Part shown: one piece after another, positions 1 to 5,844 of the stretch
How the letters are laid out: each line of letters opens with the position of its first letter
Numbering within the stretch: the stretch's first letter is position 1
Source of the DNA: Ruminococcus sp. UBA7014
Lineage (GTDB): Bacteria; Bacillota; Clostridia; Oscillospirales; Ruminococcaceae
Assembly (NCBI GenBank): GCA_002449575.1
Contig: DJXC01000126.1
Span: forward strand, 1-7,369
DNA: 7,369 nt
Direction of reading: 5' to 3'
Notes under the pieces: generated by a model
The model's input: only the letters and a program-made list of their open reading frames with translations
The model's database searches: none
Told to the model about the DNA's origin: nothing
Made by a program: the position numbers and the translations under genes

Positions 1-701
1 CCAAGGAGAAATGTTGTTTTCCAGTTCTGAGGTACGAGCCTTACATAATCTTCCCAGATTTGTTTTCTGTTTCTGGTGTTGGGATGGAGGCGGTGGTTCA
101 GGATATGTTCGGGAATGCACCTGATATAGGGAATACCATCATAATTGGCTCCTGTAATGTAATTCACGGTATCCGGATCAGACATGCACCATCCGATATG
201 CTGCGGAATAGTCAGTGCTTTCTGGTTTGCTGCATTCATCACCAGATAATACAGTAAATCACGGAGAAGACTATCGGGACAATCGATATGTTTCTGAAAT
301 TTTGGAAAATATTTCACAATCCTTTTGCTGACAAAATCATCATACGGAATAGTTGCTGTATAAGTTTCAGTTCCGCCGGTATTGTATTCCACATAGATGA
401 AGTCAAAAGTACCGTCGTTATGCGGATTAATGGCAATAACTTCCTTGATGCTGATAATGCCGATGGGAACAATTCGCCCGCTTCTTTCTCTGGAACAGTA
501 GTAATTGGTTGAAAGGTCTACCTCAATAGAACGGGGCATCTGTGGTTTGGGCATCTGGAGAGCCATATTTGAAGCCTGGAGTGCTGTACCAAGACGATAA
601 TTCTCCTGCATAACAGCATTGAGCATCTGCTGCATCTGGAAATTCGCTTGCTGCATCCGGAAATTTTCCAGTTCCAGATTATGAATTGGATTAGTGAACA
701 T
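1..701 (-). CDS. Partial leftward gene of unknown function (possible N-terminal part of a DUF927-like ATPase)
   Basis: An open frame begins at ATG 701-699 on the minus strand and stays open for 233 codons to the window edge, so the C-terminus is missing. The start is supported by AAAGGA a few bases upstream and a near-consensus promoter further up. Residues 1-55 are rich in Gln, Met and Asn with heptad-like spacing (for example FRMQQANFQMQQM), suggesting a helical or coiled segment. Residues 57-130 look like a beta-rich domain (IVPIGIISIKEVIAI, FIYVEYNTGG). Residues 145-172 are helical and lead to TIPQHIGWC. The order of a small beta domain, a helix, then a 'GW' motif and a region before a possible ATPase core recalls DUF927-type or phage helicase-like proteins. 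No Walker motif lies inside the window, so this is only a guess. Codon use is typical of a real gene. Confidence 0.85.
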   Translation of the reverse strand, partial: MFTNPIHNLELENFRMQQANFQMQQMLNAVMQENYRLGTALQASNMALQMPKPQMPRSIEVDLSTNYYCSRERSGRIVPIGIISIKEVIAINPHNDGTFDFIYVEYNTGGTETYTATIPYDDFVSKRIVKYFPKFQKHIDCPDSLLRDLLYYLVMNAANQKALTIPQHIGWCMSDPDTVNYITGANYDGIPYIRCIPEHILNHRLHPNTRNRKQIWEDYVRLVPQNWKTTFLL

Positions 702-752
702 ATGTATTCTTCCTTTCTATTTTGAAGTTCAGGTGAATTTGCTTACACGCAC

Positions 753-781
753 AGTATATCAATATCTGGTAGAAATGTCAA
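753..781 (-). promoter_or_regulatory. Sigma-A type promoter for the leftward gene
   Basis: On the minus strand the sequence reads TTGACA (781-776), 17 bases, then TATACT (758-753), with TGA just before the -10 box as an extended -10 (TGnTATACT). This is a near-perfect vegetative promoter. The start point would be near 746, giving a leader of about 45 nt before the ATG at 701, which contains the AAAGGA ribosome site. Confidence 0.85.
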
Positions 782-821
782 TAATAAAAATCAAAATTTG
801 GTATTAGATTTTTATTTATTG
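779..821. repeat. AT-rich inverted repeat between divergent genes
   Basis: CAATAATAAAAATC (779-792) is matched by GATTTTTATTTATTG (807-821), inverted with a single one-base bulge and a 14-base spacer. The left end overlaps the -35 box of the leftward promoter, so it could be an operator controlling one or both divergent genes. Because it is AT-only, chance is a partial explanation. Confidence 0.5.
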
Positions 822-912
822 GATTTTGACGTAATTTTCAGGAGAATTGGAAGATACCCGAAACAAGACTTTTGTGCAATATGACAACTGATTTTTAGAT
901 TTTGGCGTAATT
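822..912 (+). repeat. 15-bp direct repeat GATTTTGRCGTAATT, two copies
   Basis: GATTTTGACGTAATT (822-836) and GATTTTGGCGTAATT (898-912) differ at one base and lie 76 bp apart. The second copy ends one base before the GGAGG ribosome site of the gene at 924. The pair may be binding sites for an autoregulator, or may reflect local duplication. No clear sigma-A promoter for the rightward gene could be fixed in this spacer; the best candidate is a poor TTGTGC (872-877) with TAGATT (896-901). Confidence 0.5.
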
Positions 913-923
913 GGAGGCGGACT

Positions 924-2015
924 ATGAAAATTATGGAAACAAAGGGATTGCTCAGAGATATGTGCTGGATACTGTTCCGTTCAGAAAACAAGATTGTCTG
1001 TATGGAGAAAGAATCAGACAAGTATCTTTGTATCACAGCAAATAAGACACTGAATGCGTTTTTTAATGACGAAAAGAGGAAAGCACCCACTAAGAAAATT
1101 TGCGGCTATGTTCTGGAGTTATGCAGTTATTATCTGTATCCGGAGAAGTACCGGAATAATATGGAATACCGTAATAATGACAGCATCATCCGATTTTCCT
1201 GCAAAGTGATATTCTTTCTGAATGCAGTATGCAAGCATAATTACAGCATATTCAGAATTGATGATGACTATGGAAAGATAGACGACATAAAAAGAAAAGC
1301 GTTGTATCAGATTCTGGAAGCTCTTCTGAGGAGCATGGAAAAACAAGAATTTCTTGATACAGAACAATTTCAGAAAGAACTGGACAGGGAGCTGCTGTTT
1401 TGTTCACGGAATCTGGAAGAAGTGCAGACCAGAGAACCCAAAATATACTATACTAAAGAAGAGATAAAGAAATATCTTTCTATAGCTGCTGAAAGTTTTG
1501 AAAGGATTGAAAAAAATAATGGGCATCGGCTGCAAAAGCTGAAGCAGGGGGCAGAGGATTATCTTTCACTGGTGAATCAGTATATCAGTTTTGCTGAATT
1601 ATGCTGTGAATGTTCGTTTATCTATCGGCTGAAGGATGCTTACAAAAAATACAGAGAGGATAATTCTTGGGACAATGAACAGTCATCCTATACATTTGAC
1701 AGAGAGGGTAATGTGGATGAGCAGAGAACAGCGGTGTTAAATTTTGTGCTGGATAAAGCAGGACTGTCTCATTCTGCTATAAATTATTCTTATATAGATT
1801 ATGTGAACAGTACTCAAAGTTATACGAAAGCATATATGGATTTAAAAGTGCTTTGTGACAGATTAGATTCACTTTATCAAAATTTTGAATGGAAAATTAA
1901 AACTGGACAAATCAAAGAATTTACCTGGTATCCTGATTTAAGTGAGTCAATTTGTAAAATGATGGACTATCTTATGTTCCAGCAGCGGCTGTTCATGAAT
2001 TTTTCCATTGACTAA
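924..2015 (+). CDS. Hypothetical protein, 363 residues, no recognised family
   Basis: The ATG at 924 is preceded by GGAGG (913-917) at good spacing, so the start is well supported. The product begins MKIMETKGLL and ends at TAA 2013-2015. It looks soluble and mostly alpha-helical, rich in Lys, Glu, Tyr and Cys, with no signal peptide or clear membrane segment. Long charged helices span roughly residues 120-240 (for example KYLSIAAESFERIEKN), suggesting a coiled-coil or helical-bundle architecture. No nucleotide-binding, nuclease, HTH or protease motif could be recognised. It is transcribed divergently from the truncated gene at 1-701, and its stop codon sits on the edge of a long inverted repeat that probably ends transcription. 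The gene looks more AT-rich than the helicase and HUH genes downstream, which may mean a separate origin. The function is unknown. Confidence 0.85.
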   Translation: MKIMETKGLLRDMCWILFRSENKIVCMEKESDKYLCITANKTLNAFFNDEKRKAPTKKICGYVLELCSYYLYPEKYRNNMEYRNNDSIIRFSCKVIFFLNAVCKHNYSIFRIDDDYGKIDDIKRKALYQILEALLRSMEKQEFLDTEQFQKELDRELLFCSRNLEEVQTREPKIYYTKEEIKKYLSIAAESFERIEKNNGHRLQKLKQGAEDYLSLVNQYISFAELCCECSFIYRLKDAYKKYREDNSWDNEQSSYTFDREGNVDEQRTAVLNFVLDKAGLSHSAINYSYIDYVNSTQSYTKAYMDLKVLCDRLDSLYQNFEWKIKTGQIKEFTWYPDLSESICKMMDYLMFQQRLFMNFSID

Positions 2016-2154
2016 AAAAGACGATTTTTTTTGAAAAAATACGCCCTGAAAATCCAAAGGCTCTAAAAAGAGTGATACCGCCGTCAAATACGGCTTTTTG
2101 AATATGATTCATTTTTAAAAGCGTAGTTTTTAGAAAAAATCATCTTGTTTTTTC
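2013..2154 (+). repeat. Long imperfect inverted repeat directly after the 363-residue gene
   Basis: The left arm (2013-2044, beginning at the TAA stop) and right arm (2121-2154) are complementary over about 32 bases with several mismatches and small indels. They are anchored by TACGC/GCGTA on the inside and A-tract/T-tract pairing on the outside. The right arm ends in TTGTTTTTTC, so the whole could work as a large terminator. The enclosed 76 bases hold further short hairpins, including a GC-rich one at 2080-2094 and TGAAT/ATTCA at 2099-2111. A structured RNA is an alternative reading. Part of the pairing is low-complexity A/T. Confidence 0.5.
2080..2099 (+). terminator. Short rho-independent terminator candidate
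   Basis: GCCGT (2080-2084) pairs with ACGGC (2090-2094) around a 5-base loop and is followed at once by TTTTT (2095-2099). It lies 65 bases after the stop of the gene at 924-2015 and inside the larger inverted repeat. The stem is short but GC-rich and correctly placed. Confidence 0.55.
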
Positions 2155-2173
2155 AGAGACAAAAATAGCATGA

Positions 2174-2208
2174 CTGACCTGAAAAAGTCGGAAGATGATA
2201 TGGGTCAG
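2174..2208. repeat. Inverted repeat CTGACC/GGTCAG
   Basis: CTGACC (2174-2179) and GGTCAG (2203-2208) form a 6-bp stem with a 23-base spacer. It is weak alone and is recorded because it is one of several dyads in this gene-free leader. Confidence 0.3.
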
Positions 2209-2238
2209 ATGCGGTACATATACTTTGTGATGCTAAAG

Positions 2239-2270
2239 CAGAGTCAATCATACTTCAAAGATTGACTCTG
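2239..2270. repeat. Perfect 11-bp inverted repeat (hairpin)
   Basis: CAGAGTCAATC (2239-2249) is exactly complementary to GATTGACTCTG (2260-2270) around a 10-base loop. No T-run follows, so it is not a standard intrinsic terminator. A structured RNA element, protein-binding dyad or origin hairpin are possible readings. Confidence 0.7.
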
Positions 2271-2323
2271 TGAAGTTGTTAAAAAATGAGTCGGAGTAAC
2301 TGATGGTGCTGGCTTCTTTATAT

Positions 2324-2362
2324 AAATGACTAACGGTCATTTTGTGAAATCCATATTTCACA
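2324..2362. repeat. Two adjacent perfect hairpins
   Basis: AAATGAC (2324-2330) pairs with GTCATTT (2336-2342) around a 5-base loop. Immediately after, TGTGAAAT (2343-2350) pairs with ATTTCACA (2355-2362) around CCAT. The two stems abut with no gap, which is unusual for chance and suggests a coaxially stacked RNA or single-stranded DNA structure. Confidence 0.6.
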
Positions 2363-2390
2363 CAGAAGACAGGAGAACTCTCACCGAATT

Positions 2391-2406
2391 AAATATAAGT
2401 AATACG
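2391..2406 (+). repeat. Degenerate copy of the ATAAGTAA-CCCG motif
   Basis: AAATATAAGTAATACG shares the ATAAGTAA core and the final CG with the three stronger copies at 2588, 4269 and 4359 but lacks the full CCCG. It lies about 198 bp upstream of the next copy in the same leader. It may be a weak fourth site. Confidence 0.35.
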
Positions 2407-2484
2407 TTATTCACGATTAAAAATTTGAATTGAATGAACTGACCAATCAGAAATCTATATTATACAAATTGTAAAGCAAAAGAA

Positions 2485-2542
2485 CTGTTCCATGTTCCAG
2501 GAAATTTTGAAAAGTTTTTAAAAAAGCTGGAACGTGAAACAG
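2485..2542. repeat. 16-bp inverted repeat flanking an AT-rich loop
   Basis: CTGTTCCATGTTCCAG (2485-2500) is inverted as CTGGAACGTGAAACAG (2527-2542), with 14 of 16 positions complementary and one mismatch able to form G-U. The 26-base interior is very A/T-rich. It lies about 110 bp before the helicase start. Such a dyad could be an initiator or repressor binding site or a structured leader. Confidence 0.6.
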
Positions 2543-2587
2543 ATAACAGAAAATAACACAAGATGAATCATAAAATAAAATCCCGGG

Positions 2588-2605
2588 AACAGATAAGTAA
2601 ACCCG
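2588..2605 (+). promoter_or_regulatory. Shared 18-bp motif (AACAKATAAGTAAWCCCG), helicase copy
   Basis: AACAGATAAGTAAACCCG matches the copy at 4359-4376 at 17 of 18 positions. Its last base lies 46 nt before the helicase ATG at 2651, exactly the offset seen between the other copy and the HTH gene ATG at 4422. The identical placement in front of two separate transcription units points to a control element rather than a chance repeat. It does not form a recognisable sigma-A promoter here. Confidence 0.6.
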
Positions 2606-2650
2606 ATGACAGGCATTGGGAATTCTATTTGTAAGAAAGGATATTTTTTT

Positions 2651-4192
2651 ATGAACATGATTTATCATTACCCCTCACCGTTTAAATTGGTATATCCGCA
2701 GGAGAATGCTTCTATATCAGGATTTCCTTCACAGCCAGTTGTTCCGGCAGCCTCTCCTTATCCGCAGTACATTACGAATTATGCAGTTTCTCCGGCAGTT
2801 TGCGATATGTTCAGAAGGTATCTGGGTACTTTCAGAGAGCAGCTGAAGGAGCTTCATGTACAGGAAGATGCACAGGGGCTTGTCAGGATGATTGGAATGA
2901 TTCTGACACAGCATCTGCATCTTCTTGTCCGTTATCAGAGATGGATTTTTGTCTATGACGGGAGAATTTTTCGTTTGTGTCCAGGAAATCAGGAGCTTGC
3001 AGTATATCTCAGGGAGCTGTGCGAAAGAATCACAGAGTTTGTGCCGGAATTCTACTGTACACCTTCTTTTGTCAGAGCACTCGCAGCGGAAGTGAGCCAG
3101 ACATGTCAGAATATTCAGGCTTTTCCGAATCTGCGTGATTTGATTGTGTTCCGGAATGGGATTCTGAACCTGGAAACTATGCAGCTGCTTCCGTTTACAC
3201 CGGACATTTTCGTCACTTCCATGGTGGATGTAAACTGGGACTGGTCTGCACAGTATTGCCCTGTTTTCTGGCAGCTAATTATGAACTATGCCTGCAATGA
3301 CCAGGTTCTGGCATTCAGGATGCTGGAAGCCTTCGGTACATGTCTGACAAATGACTGTATCAAGACAATTTTCTGCCTGATTGGTGTGACGAATTCCGGA
3401 AAGTCGTTTATCGCAGACTATATCAGAAGCCTTCTGAACCAGGACAGTGTGGTTGTCATGATGCCGGATGAATTCGGAAAACAGTTTGCGAATTTCAAAA
3501 TATTCAACAAGAGTCTGTGCATGTGTATGGATATGCCGTCGACTCCGATGAACCCGGCAGCAGTTTCGGCAGTCAAGCAGATTTCCGGCGGCGATATGAT
3601 AGCAAGTGAAGTAAAATACCAGAATGGTAATGTCTGCTTTGAAAGCCGGACGCATCTGATGCTGGGTTCCAATTTTGACATCCGTCCTTGTCAGGAGGAT
3701 ATTGCTTTCAATGCAAGAAAAGTCATTCTTCCGTTCTGTCACCGCATTGCGGAAGAACAAGTCAGTAAGGAAGTACTCCGGGCGATGCTGGAACCGGAAA
3801 AGGAAGCAATTGTGAATCTGCTGATTAATGCCTATCTGAATCTGCGTGCAAGAAATTATGTATTCAGTGGGACAGGCGGCTGGTATGATACCTATGTTCC
3901 GGGGAATGGACTCAAAGATGACTGTAAAGGCAGCCTTCAGCGTTTTATAGCGGAATTTTGCATCTTTACGAACAATTCACAGAATTATGTGTTTACAGAG
4001 GATTTGTTCCGGGCATATCAGCTGTTCGCAGCAGCGAATGACACATTTTGGATAGATAATACAGAAACTTTCTCCAGGTATTTTTCTATGGAGTTTCCTT
4101 ATCTGACGAAAAGTAAGAAGAGGAGAATGCCTGATGAAAACCCTCAGAGTGTTTATCAGGGACTCTGCCTAAAACAGATGAATATTGTATAA
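2651..4192 (+). CDS. Superfamily 3 helicase, D5/P4-like, without primase domain
   Basis: The product is 513 residues from ATG 2651, chosen because AAAGGA (2636-2641) precedes it at proper spacing; the ATG at 2606 in the same frame has no ribosome site. The sequence shows the SF3 helicase core: Walker A GVTNSGKS (residues 245-252), a Walker B-like LCMCMDMP (289-296), the following KQISGGDMIASEVKYQ segment (309-324), a motif C strand ending in Asn, THLMLGSN (334-341), and an Arg-containing NARKVILPF (354-362). A pre-core segment, FRNGILNLETMQLLPFTPD, is typical of the D5_N/P4 family. Such proteins unwind DNA as hexamers at phage, plasmid or satellite origins. The N-terminal 100 residues are Pro- and Tyr-rich and show no primase (zinc finger or TOPRIM) motif, so this appears to be helicase only. 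It stands alone as a transcription unit between a hairpin-rich leader and a terminator. Confidence 0.88.
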   Translation: MNMIYHYPSPFKLVYPQENASISGFPSQPVVPAASPYPQYITNYAVSPAVCDMFRRYLGTFREQLKELHVQEDAQGLVRMIGMILTQHLHLLVRYQRWIFVYDGRIFRLCPGNQELAVYLRELCERITEFVPEFYCTPSFVRALAAEVSQTCQNIQAFPNLRDLIVFRNGILNLETMQLLPFTPDIFVTSMVDVNWDWSAQYCPVFWQLIMNYACNDQVLAFRMLEAFGTCLTNDCIKTIFCLIGVTNSGKSFIADYIRSLLNQDSVVVMMPDEFGKQFANFKIFNKSLCMCMDMPSTPMNPAAVSAVKQISGGDMIASEVKYQNGNVCFESRTHLMLGSNFDIRPCQEDIAFNARKVILPFCHRIAEEQVSKEVLRAMLEPEKEAIVNLLINAYLNLRARNYVFSGTGGWYDTYVPGNGLKDDCKGSLQRFIAEFCIFTNNSQNYVFTEDLFRAYQLFAAANDTFWIDNTETFSRYFSMEFPYLTKSKKRRMPDENPQSVYQGLCLKQMNIV

Positions 4193-4202
4193 ATAGGGCA
4201 TT

Positions 4203-4243
4203 GACCTGCACAGAGGATAAAACTTCTGTGCAGGTTGATTTTT
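4203..4243 (+). terminator. Rho-independent terminator of the helicase gene
   Basis: ACCTGCACAGA (4204-4214) is exactly complementary to TCTGTGCAGGT (4225-4235), extended by a G-U pair, with a 10-base loop and TGATTTTT after it. It starts about 10 bases after the helicase stop codon, so the helicase is probably not cotranscribed with the downstream HTH/HUH cluster. Confidence 0.85.
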
Positions 4244-4289
4244 AAAAATTATAATATTAAAACATGGTAACATATAAGTAATCCCGGCA
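4244..4289 (+). repeat. 46-bp direct repeat, copy 1
   Basis: This block matches 4334-4379 at 41 of 46 positions, at a constant offset of 90 bp without gaps. It starts with AAAAATTATAATATTA and ends with CCCGGCA. It contains the shared 18-bp motif as AACATATAAGTAATCCCG (4269-4286). Lying between a terminator and the HTH gene, it is a candidate operator or iteron. Confidence 0.8.
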
Positions 4290-4333
4290 AGCAAATAAAG
4301 TGGCTGAATATTTAAAGAATCATAAATCGCATA

Positions 4334-4379
4334 AAAAATTATAATATTACAGCATAGCAACATATAAGTAAACCCGGCA
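4334..4379 (+). repeat. 46-bp direct repeat, copy 2
   Basis: This is the second copy of the repeat at 4244-4289. It carries AACATATAAGTAAACCCG (4359-4376), whose last base is 46 nt upstream of the HTH gene ATG at 4422, the same spacing as at the helicase. It also contains TAATATTAC (4342-4350), identical to the nick-site nonanucleotide of geminivirus-type rolling-circle origins. Copy 1 reads TAATATTAA there, and in such AT-rich DNA the match may be chance. Confidence 0.8.
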
Positions 4380-4421
4380 GCGGACACAATTGTTGGGAAA
4401 TATATAAAGGAGTTGAATGCT

Positions 4422-4631
4422 ATGAGTGAGAGCAAAAGCAGATTCATCAGCATTGAGGAACTGATGAAACGGCTTGACATCGGGAAAACAACAGCATACC
4501 AACTGTTGTCATCCGGAGAACTGGCAGCTTTCCGAATCGGGAAAGTCTGGAAGATTCCGGAGGAGGCAGTTGACCGTTATATTTCCGAAAAAATTACGAA
4601 ATCTGAGAGGAGAGATTCAAATGCGCAATGA
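4422..4631 (+). CDS. Small excisionase-family helix-turn-helix DNA-binding protein (first)
   Basis: The product is 69 residues from ATG 4422, placed after AAAGGAG (4406-4412). A TTG at 4413 in the same frame overlaps the ribosome site spacing and is less likely. The sequence SIEELMKRLDIGKTTAYQLL followed by SSGELAAFRIGKVWKIPEEAVDRYI is the classic HTH_17/excisionase-type (MerR-like winged helix) pattern: a recognition helix with T-x-Y-x-L-L, a 'GEL' turn, a wing with F-R-I-G and W-K-I, and a closing helix. Members act as excisionases, plasmid or phage regulators or accessory DNA-bending proteins. It opens the cluster and overlaps the next gene by 11 bases (stop TGA 4629-4631, next ATG 4621), so translation is coupled. 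The repeats immediately upstream are plausible binding sites. It resembles the protein at 6414-6602. Confidence 0.88.
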   Translation: MSESKSRFISIEELMKRLDIGKTTAYQLLSSGELAAFRIGKVWKIPEEAVDRYISEKITKSERRDSNAQ

Positions 4632-5190
4632 CAATTTATTGCTGTGCCTTGATACAGTAAAACTCAAGTTAAGAGAGATGTATGAAGCAAAGTGGTACCT
4701 GCACTTTCTGATGAACCAGTTCACGAAACAGGAATGCTGTATGTTTGCCGCTCCGTTTATCAAGGATGATCCGGTTACGGAGAATCTGACAATTTACCAG
4801 CCTTATTCTCTGGAACAGCTCTGGAAAATAATGCCTGAAGACAGGGAGTTTTGCCATGTTGTGCTGGAATACTGGAGCTGTGACACGGCAGAAAAGGCTT
4901 ATCTGTGGGCAAAACAGTTTCTTCGTGATGCAGGGGTCAGCACTTTCAGCGTGATTGTAATTCACTATTTCAGAGGAAACTATCATGCACATCTTCTGAT
5001 ATCGGCAGCATATCCGCAGCCGTCGGACAGCTATACGCCTTTCTTTCCTTTCTTTCCTTCGCATAGGCAGATCGAAGAGGCAGCACGCAGGATTCCTGTG
5101 GAAGCGGATAAAAGCATTTCAGATATATTTTGTCCGTATGTGATTTTTGATGATTCTTTGTACGGCAATATGCCGCAGAAGACTTTATAA
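4621..5190 (+). CDS. Candidate mini relaxase-like HUH protein, paralogue 1
   Basis: The product is 189 residues from ATG 4621, chosen because GAGAGGAGAG (4605-4614) precedes it; longer in-frame openings run back through the HTH gene. Near the N-terminus is Tyr26 in W-Y-L-H-F-L, then FAAPFIKDDP (residues 42-51), FCHVVLEY (77-84) and a helix with YLWAKQFLRD. After these comes VIVIH115 followed by H122-A-H124-LLIS. The Tyr-first order and the H-x6-H-x-H spacing match motifs I and III of MOB relaxases, where three His residues bind the metal of an HUH nuclease and the Tyr attacks DNA. Full relaxases are longer and usually carry more conserved residues, so activity is unproven. The C-terminus ends in a conserved D-D-S-x-Y...TL tail shared with the two following genes. 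An unrelated family with a chance HAH is the alternative. Confidence 0.85.
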   Translation: MRNDNLLLCLDTVKLKLREMYEAKWYLHFLMNQFTKQECCMFAAPFIKDDPVTENLTIYQPYSLEQLWKIMPEDREFCHVVLEYWSCDTAEKAYLWAKQFLRDAGVSTFSVIVIHYFRGNYHAHLLISAAYPQPSDSYTPFFPFFPSHRQIEEAARRIPVEADKSISDIFCPYVIFDDSLYGNMPQKTL

Positions 5191-5210
5191 TTCTGAAAGG
5201 AGAGAATGTT

Positions 5211-5756
5211 ATGGAACAGGCAGTGTTACGGTATAAGTTAAATGAAACCGGTGAGGTGAGAAGTTATATTAACTTTCTGACGCACCGGTCCACGCTGGTT
5301 GAGAGCTGTGTATTTGCAGCTCCGTTTATCAAAGGAGATCCGGTTACGGAGAAGCTGGCAGTCTGGCAGCCTTACTCACCGGAACAGCTCAGAGCAGCAG
5401 TTCCGGAAGGAACGAACTTTGAGCATGTTGTATTCCATTATAAGTATTGCAGCACACATGAGCAGGCTTATGTATGGACGAGAGAAATCCTGCACGGCAT
5501 GGATGTCAGAGGCACCTGTATCATTGTGATTCATTATTCCGGCGGAAGTTTCCATGCACATGTTTTGATTCCGCCGGAGAATCGGCTCGGACAGATGTTA
5601 AGCAGCAAGGAAGGTCATGAGCGTGTATGCAGGGTGATGCTTGATGCGAAGCCCAGCCTCACTGCTGAACTTTTTGATGAACAGAAAGCCGGGTATAGTG
5701 TCGGGATAGAAAGTGATGACAGCGTATACGGGTCTGCACCTCTGGCAACGCTGTAA
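5211..5756 (+). CDS. Candidate mini relaxase-like HUH protein, paralogue 2
   Basis: The product is 181 residues; ATG 5211 follows AAAGGAGAG (5196-5204), and the gap from the preceding stop is 20 bases. It aligns along its whole length with the genes on either side. Tyr19 lies in V-R-S-Y-I-N-F-L, FAAPFIKGDP is at 35-44, FEHVVFHY at 70-77 and IIVIH108 at 104-108, followed by H115-A-H117-VLIP and a C-terminal DDSVYGSAPLATL. All three candidate metal-binding His and the Tyr are kept. The middle helix is more diverged (YVWTREILHG instead of YLWAKQFLRD), and the region after 125 differs strongly from its neighbours. This suggests specialisation after duplication rather than a recent copy. Its role is inferred only from the motifs. 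Confidence 0.85.
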   Translation: MEQAVLRYKLNETGEVRSYINFLTHRSTLVESCVFAAPFIKGDPVTEKLAVWQPYSPEQLRAAVPEGTNFEHVVFHYKYCSTHEQAYVWTREILHGMDVRGTCIIVIHYSGGSFHAHVLIPPENRLGQMLSSKEGHERVCRVMLDAKPSLTAELFDEQKAGYSVGIESDDSVYGSAPLATL

Positions 5757-5772
5757 TTGTATTTTAGTTTGA

Positions 5773-5823
5773 TTTTCCGGACTGCTCCGGCGGAAGATAC
5801 CCGGTCGGAGCAGTCTGGGAAAA
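5773..5823 (+). promoter_or_regulatory. Long intercistronic hairpin between paralogues 2 and 3
   Basis: TTTTCCGGACTGCTCCG (5773-5789) pairs with CGGAGCAGTCTGGGAAAA (5806-5823): 13 continuous pairs including one G-U, a one-base bulge, then four A-T pairs, around a 16-base loop. It ends 6 bases before the AAAGGAG ribosome site of the next gene. No T-run follows on the plus strand, so it is more likely an attenuator, a processing or stability element, or a partial terminator that sets expression of the third paralogue. The other junctions in the cluster are tight or overlapping. Confidence 0.7.
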
Positions 5824-5844
5824 GAGATGAAAGGAGTCATTCAT

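Noticed and set aside
60..512. Two plus-strand open frames (60-257, 288-512)
   Set aside because: They lie opposite the partial leftward gene, which has a strong promoter and ribosome site and a continuous reading frame.
2170..2265. A 31-codon open frame beginning MTDLKKSEDDMGQ in the helicase leader
   Set aside because: It has no ribosome binding site, overlaps two inverted repeats and is too short to support from sequence alone, although its composition looks protein-like.
2588..2605. ATAAGTAA motif as a standard -10 promoter element
   Set aside because: The helicase copy reads GATAAG, and no -35 box lies at suitable spacing in any copy, so a sigma-A promoter is not supported.
3275..3760. 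A 161-codon minus-strand open frame inside the helicase gene
   Set aside because: It lies opposite a clear SF3 helicase with intact motifs, has no ribosome site, and its His/Cys-rich composition is what a complementary-strand shadow gives.
4244..4379. CRISPR array
   Set aside because: Only two repeat copies with one 44-bp gap and five mismatches, no third unit and no cas genes; better explained as an operator or iteron duplication.
4669..5064. A 131-codon minus-strand open frame opposite paralogue 1 (similar ones opposite paralogues 2 and 3)
   Set aside because: Shadows of the conserved paralogues; they recur only because the plus-strand genes are homologous.
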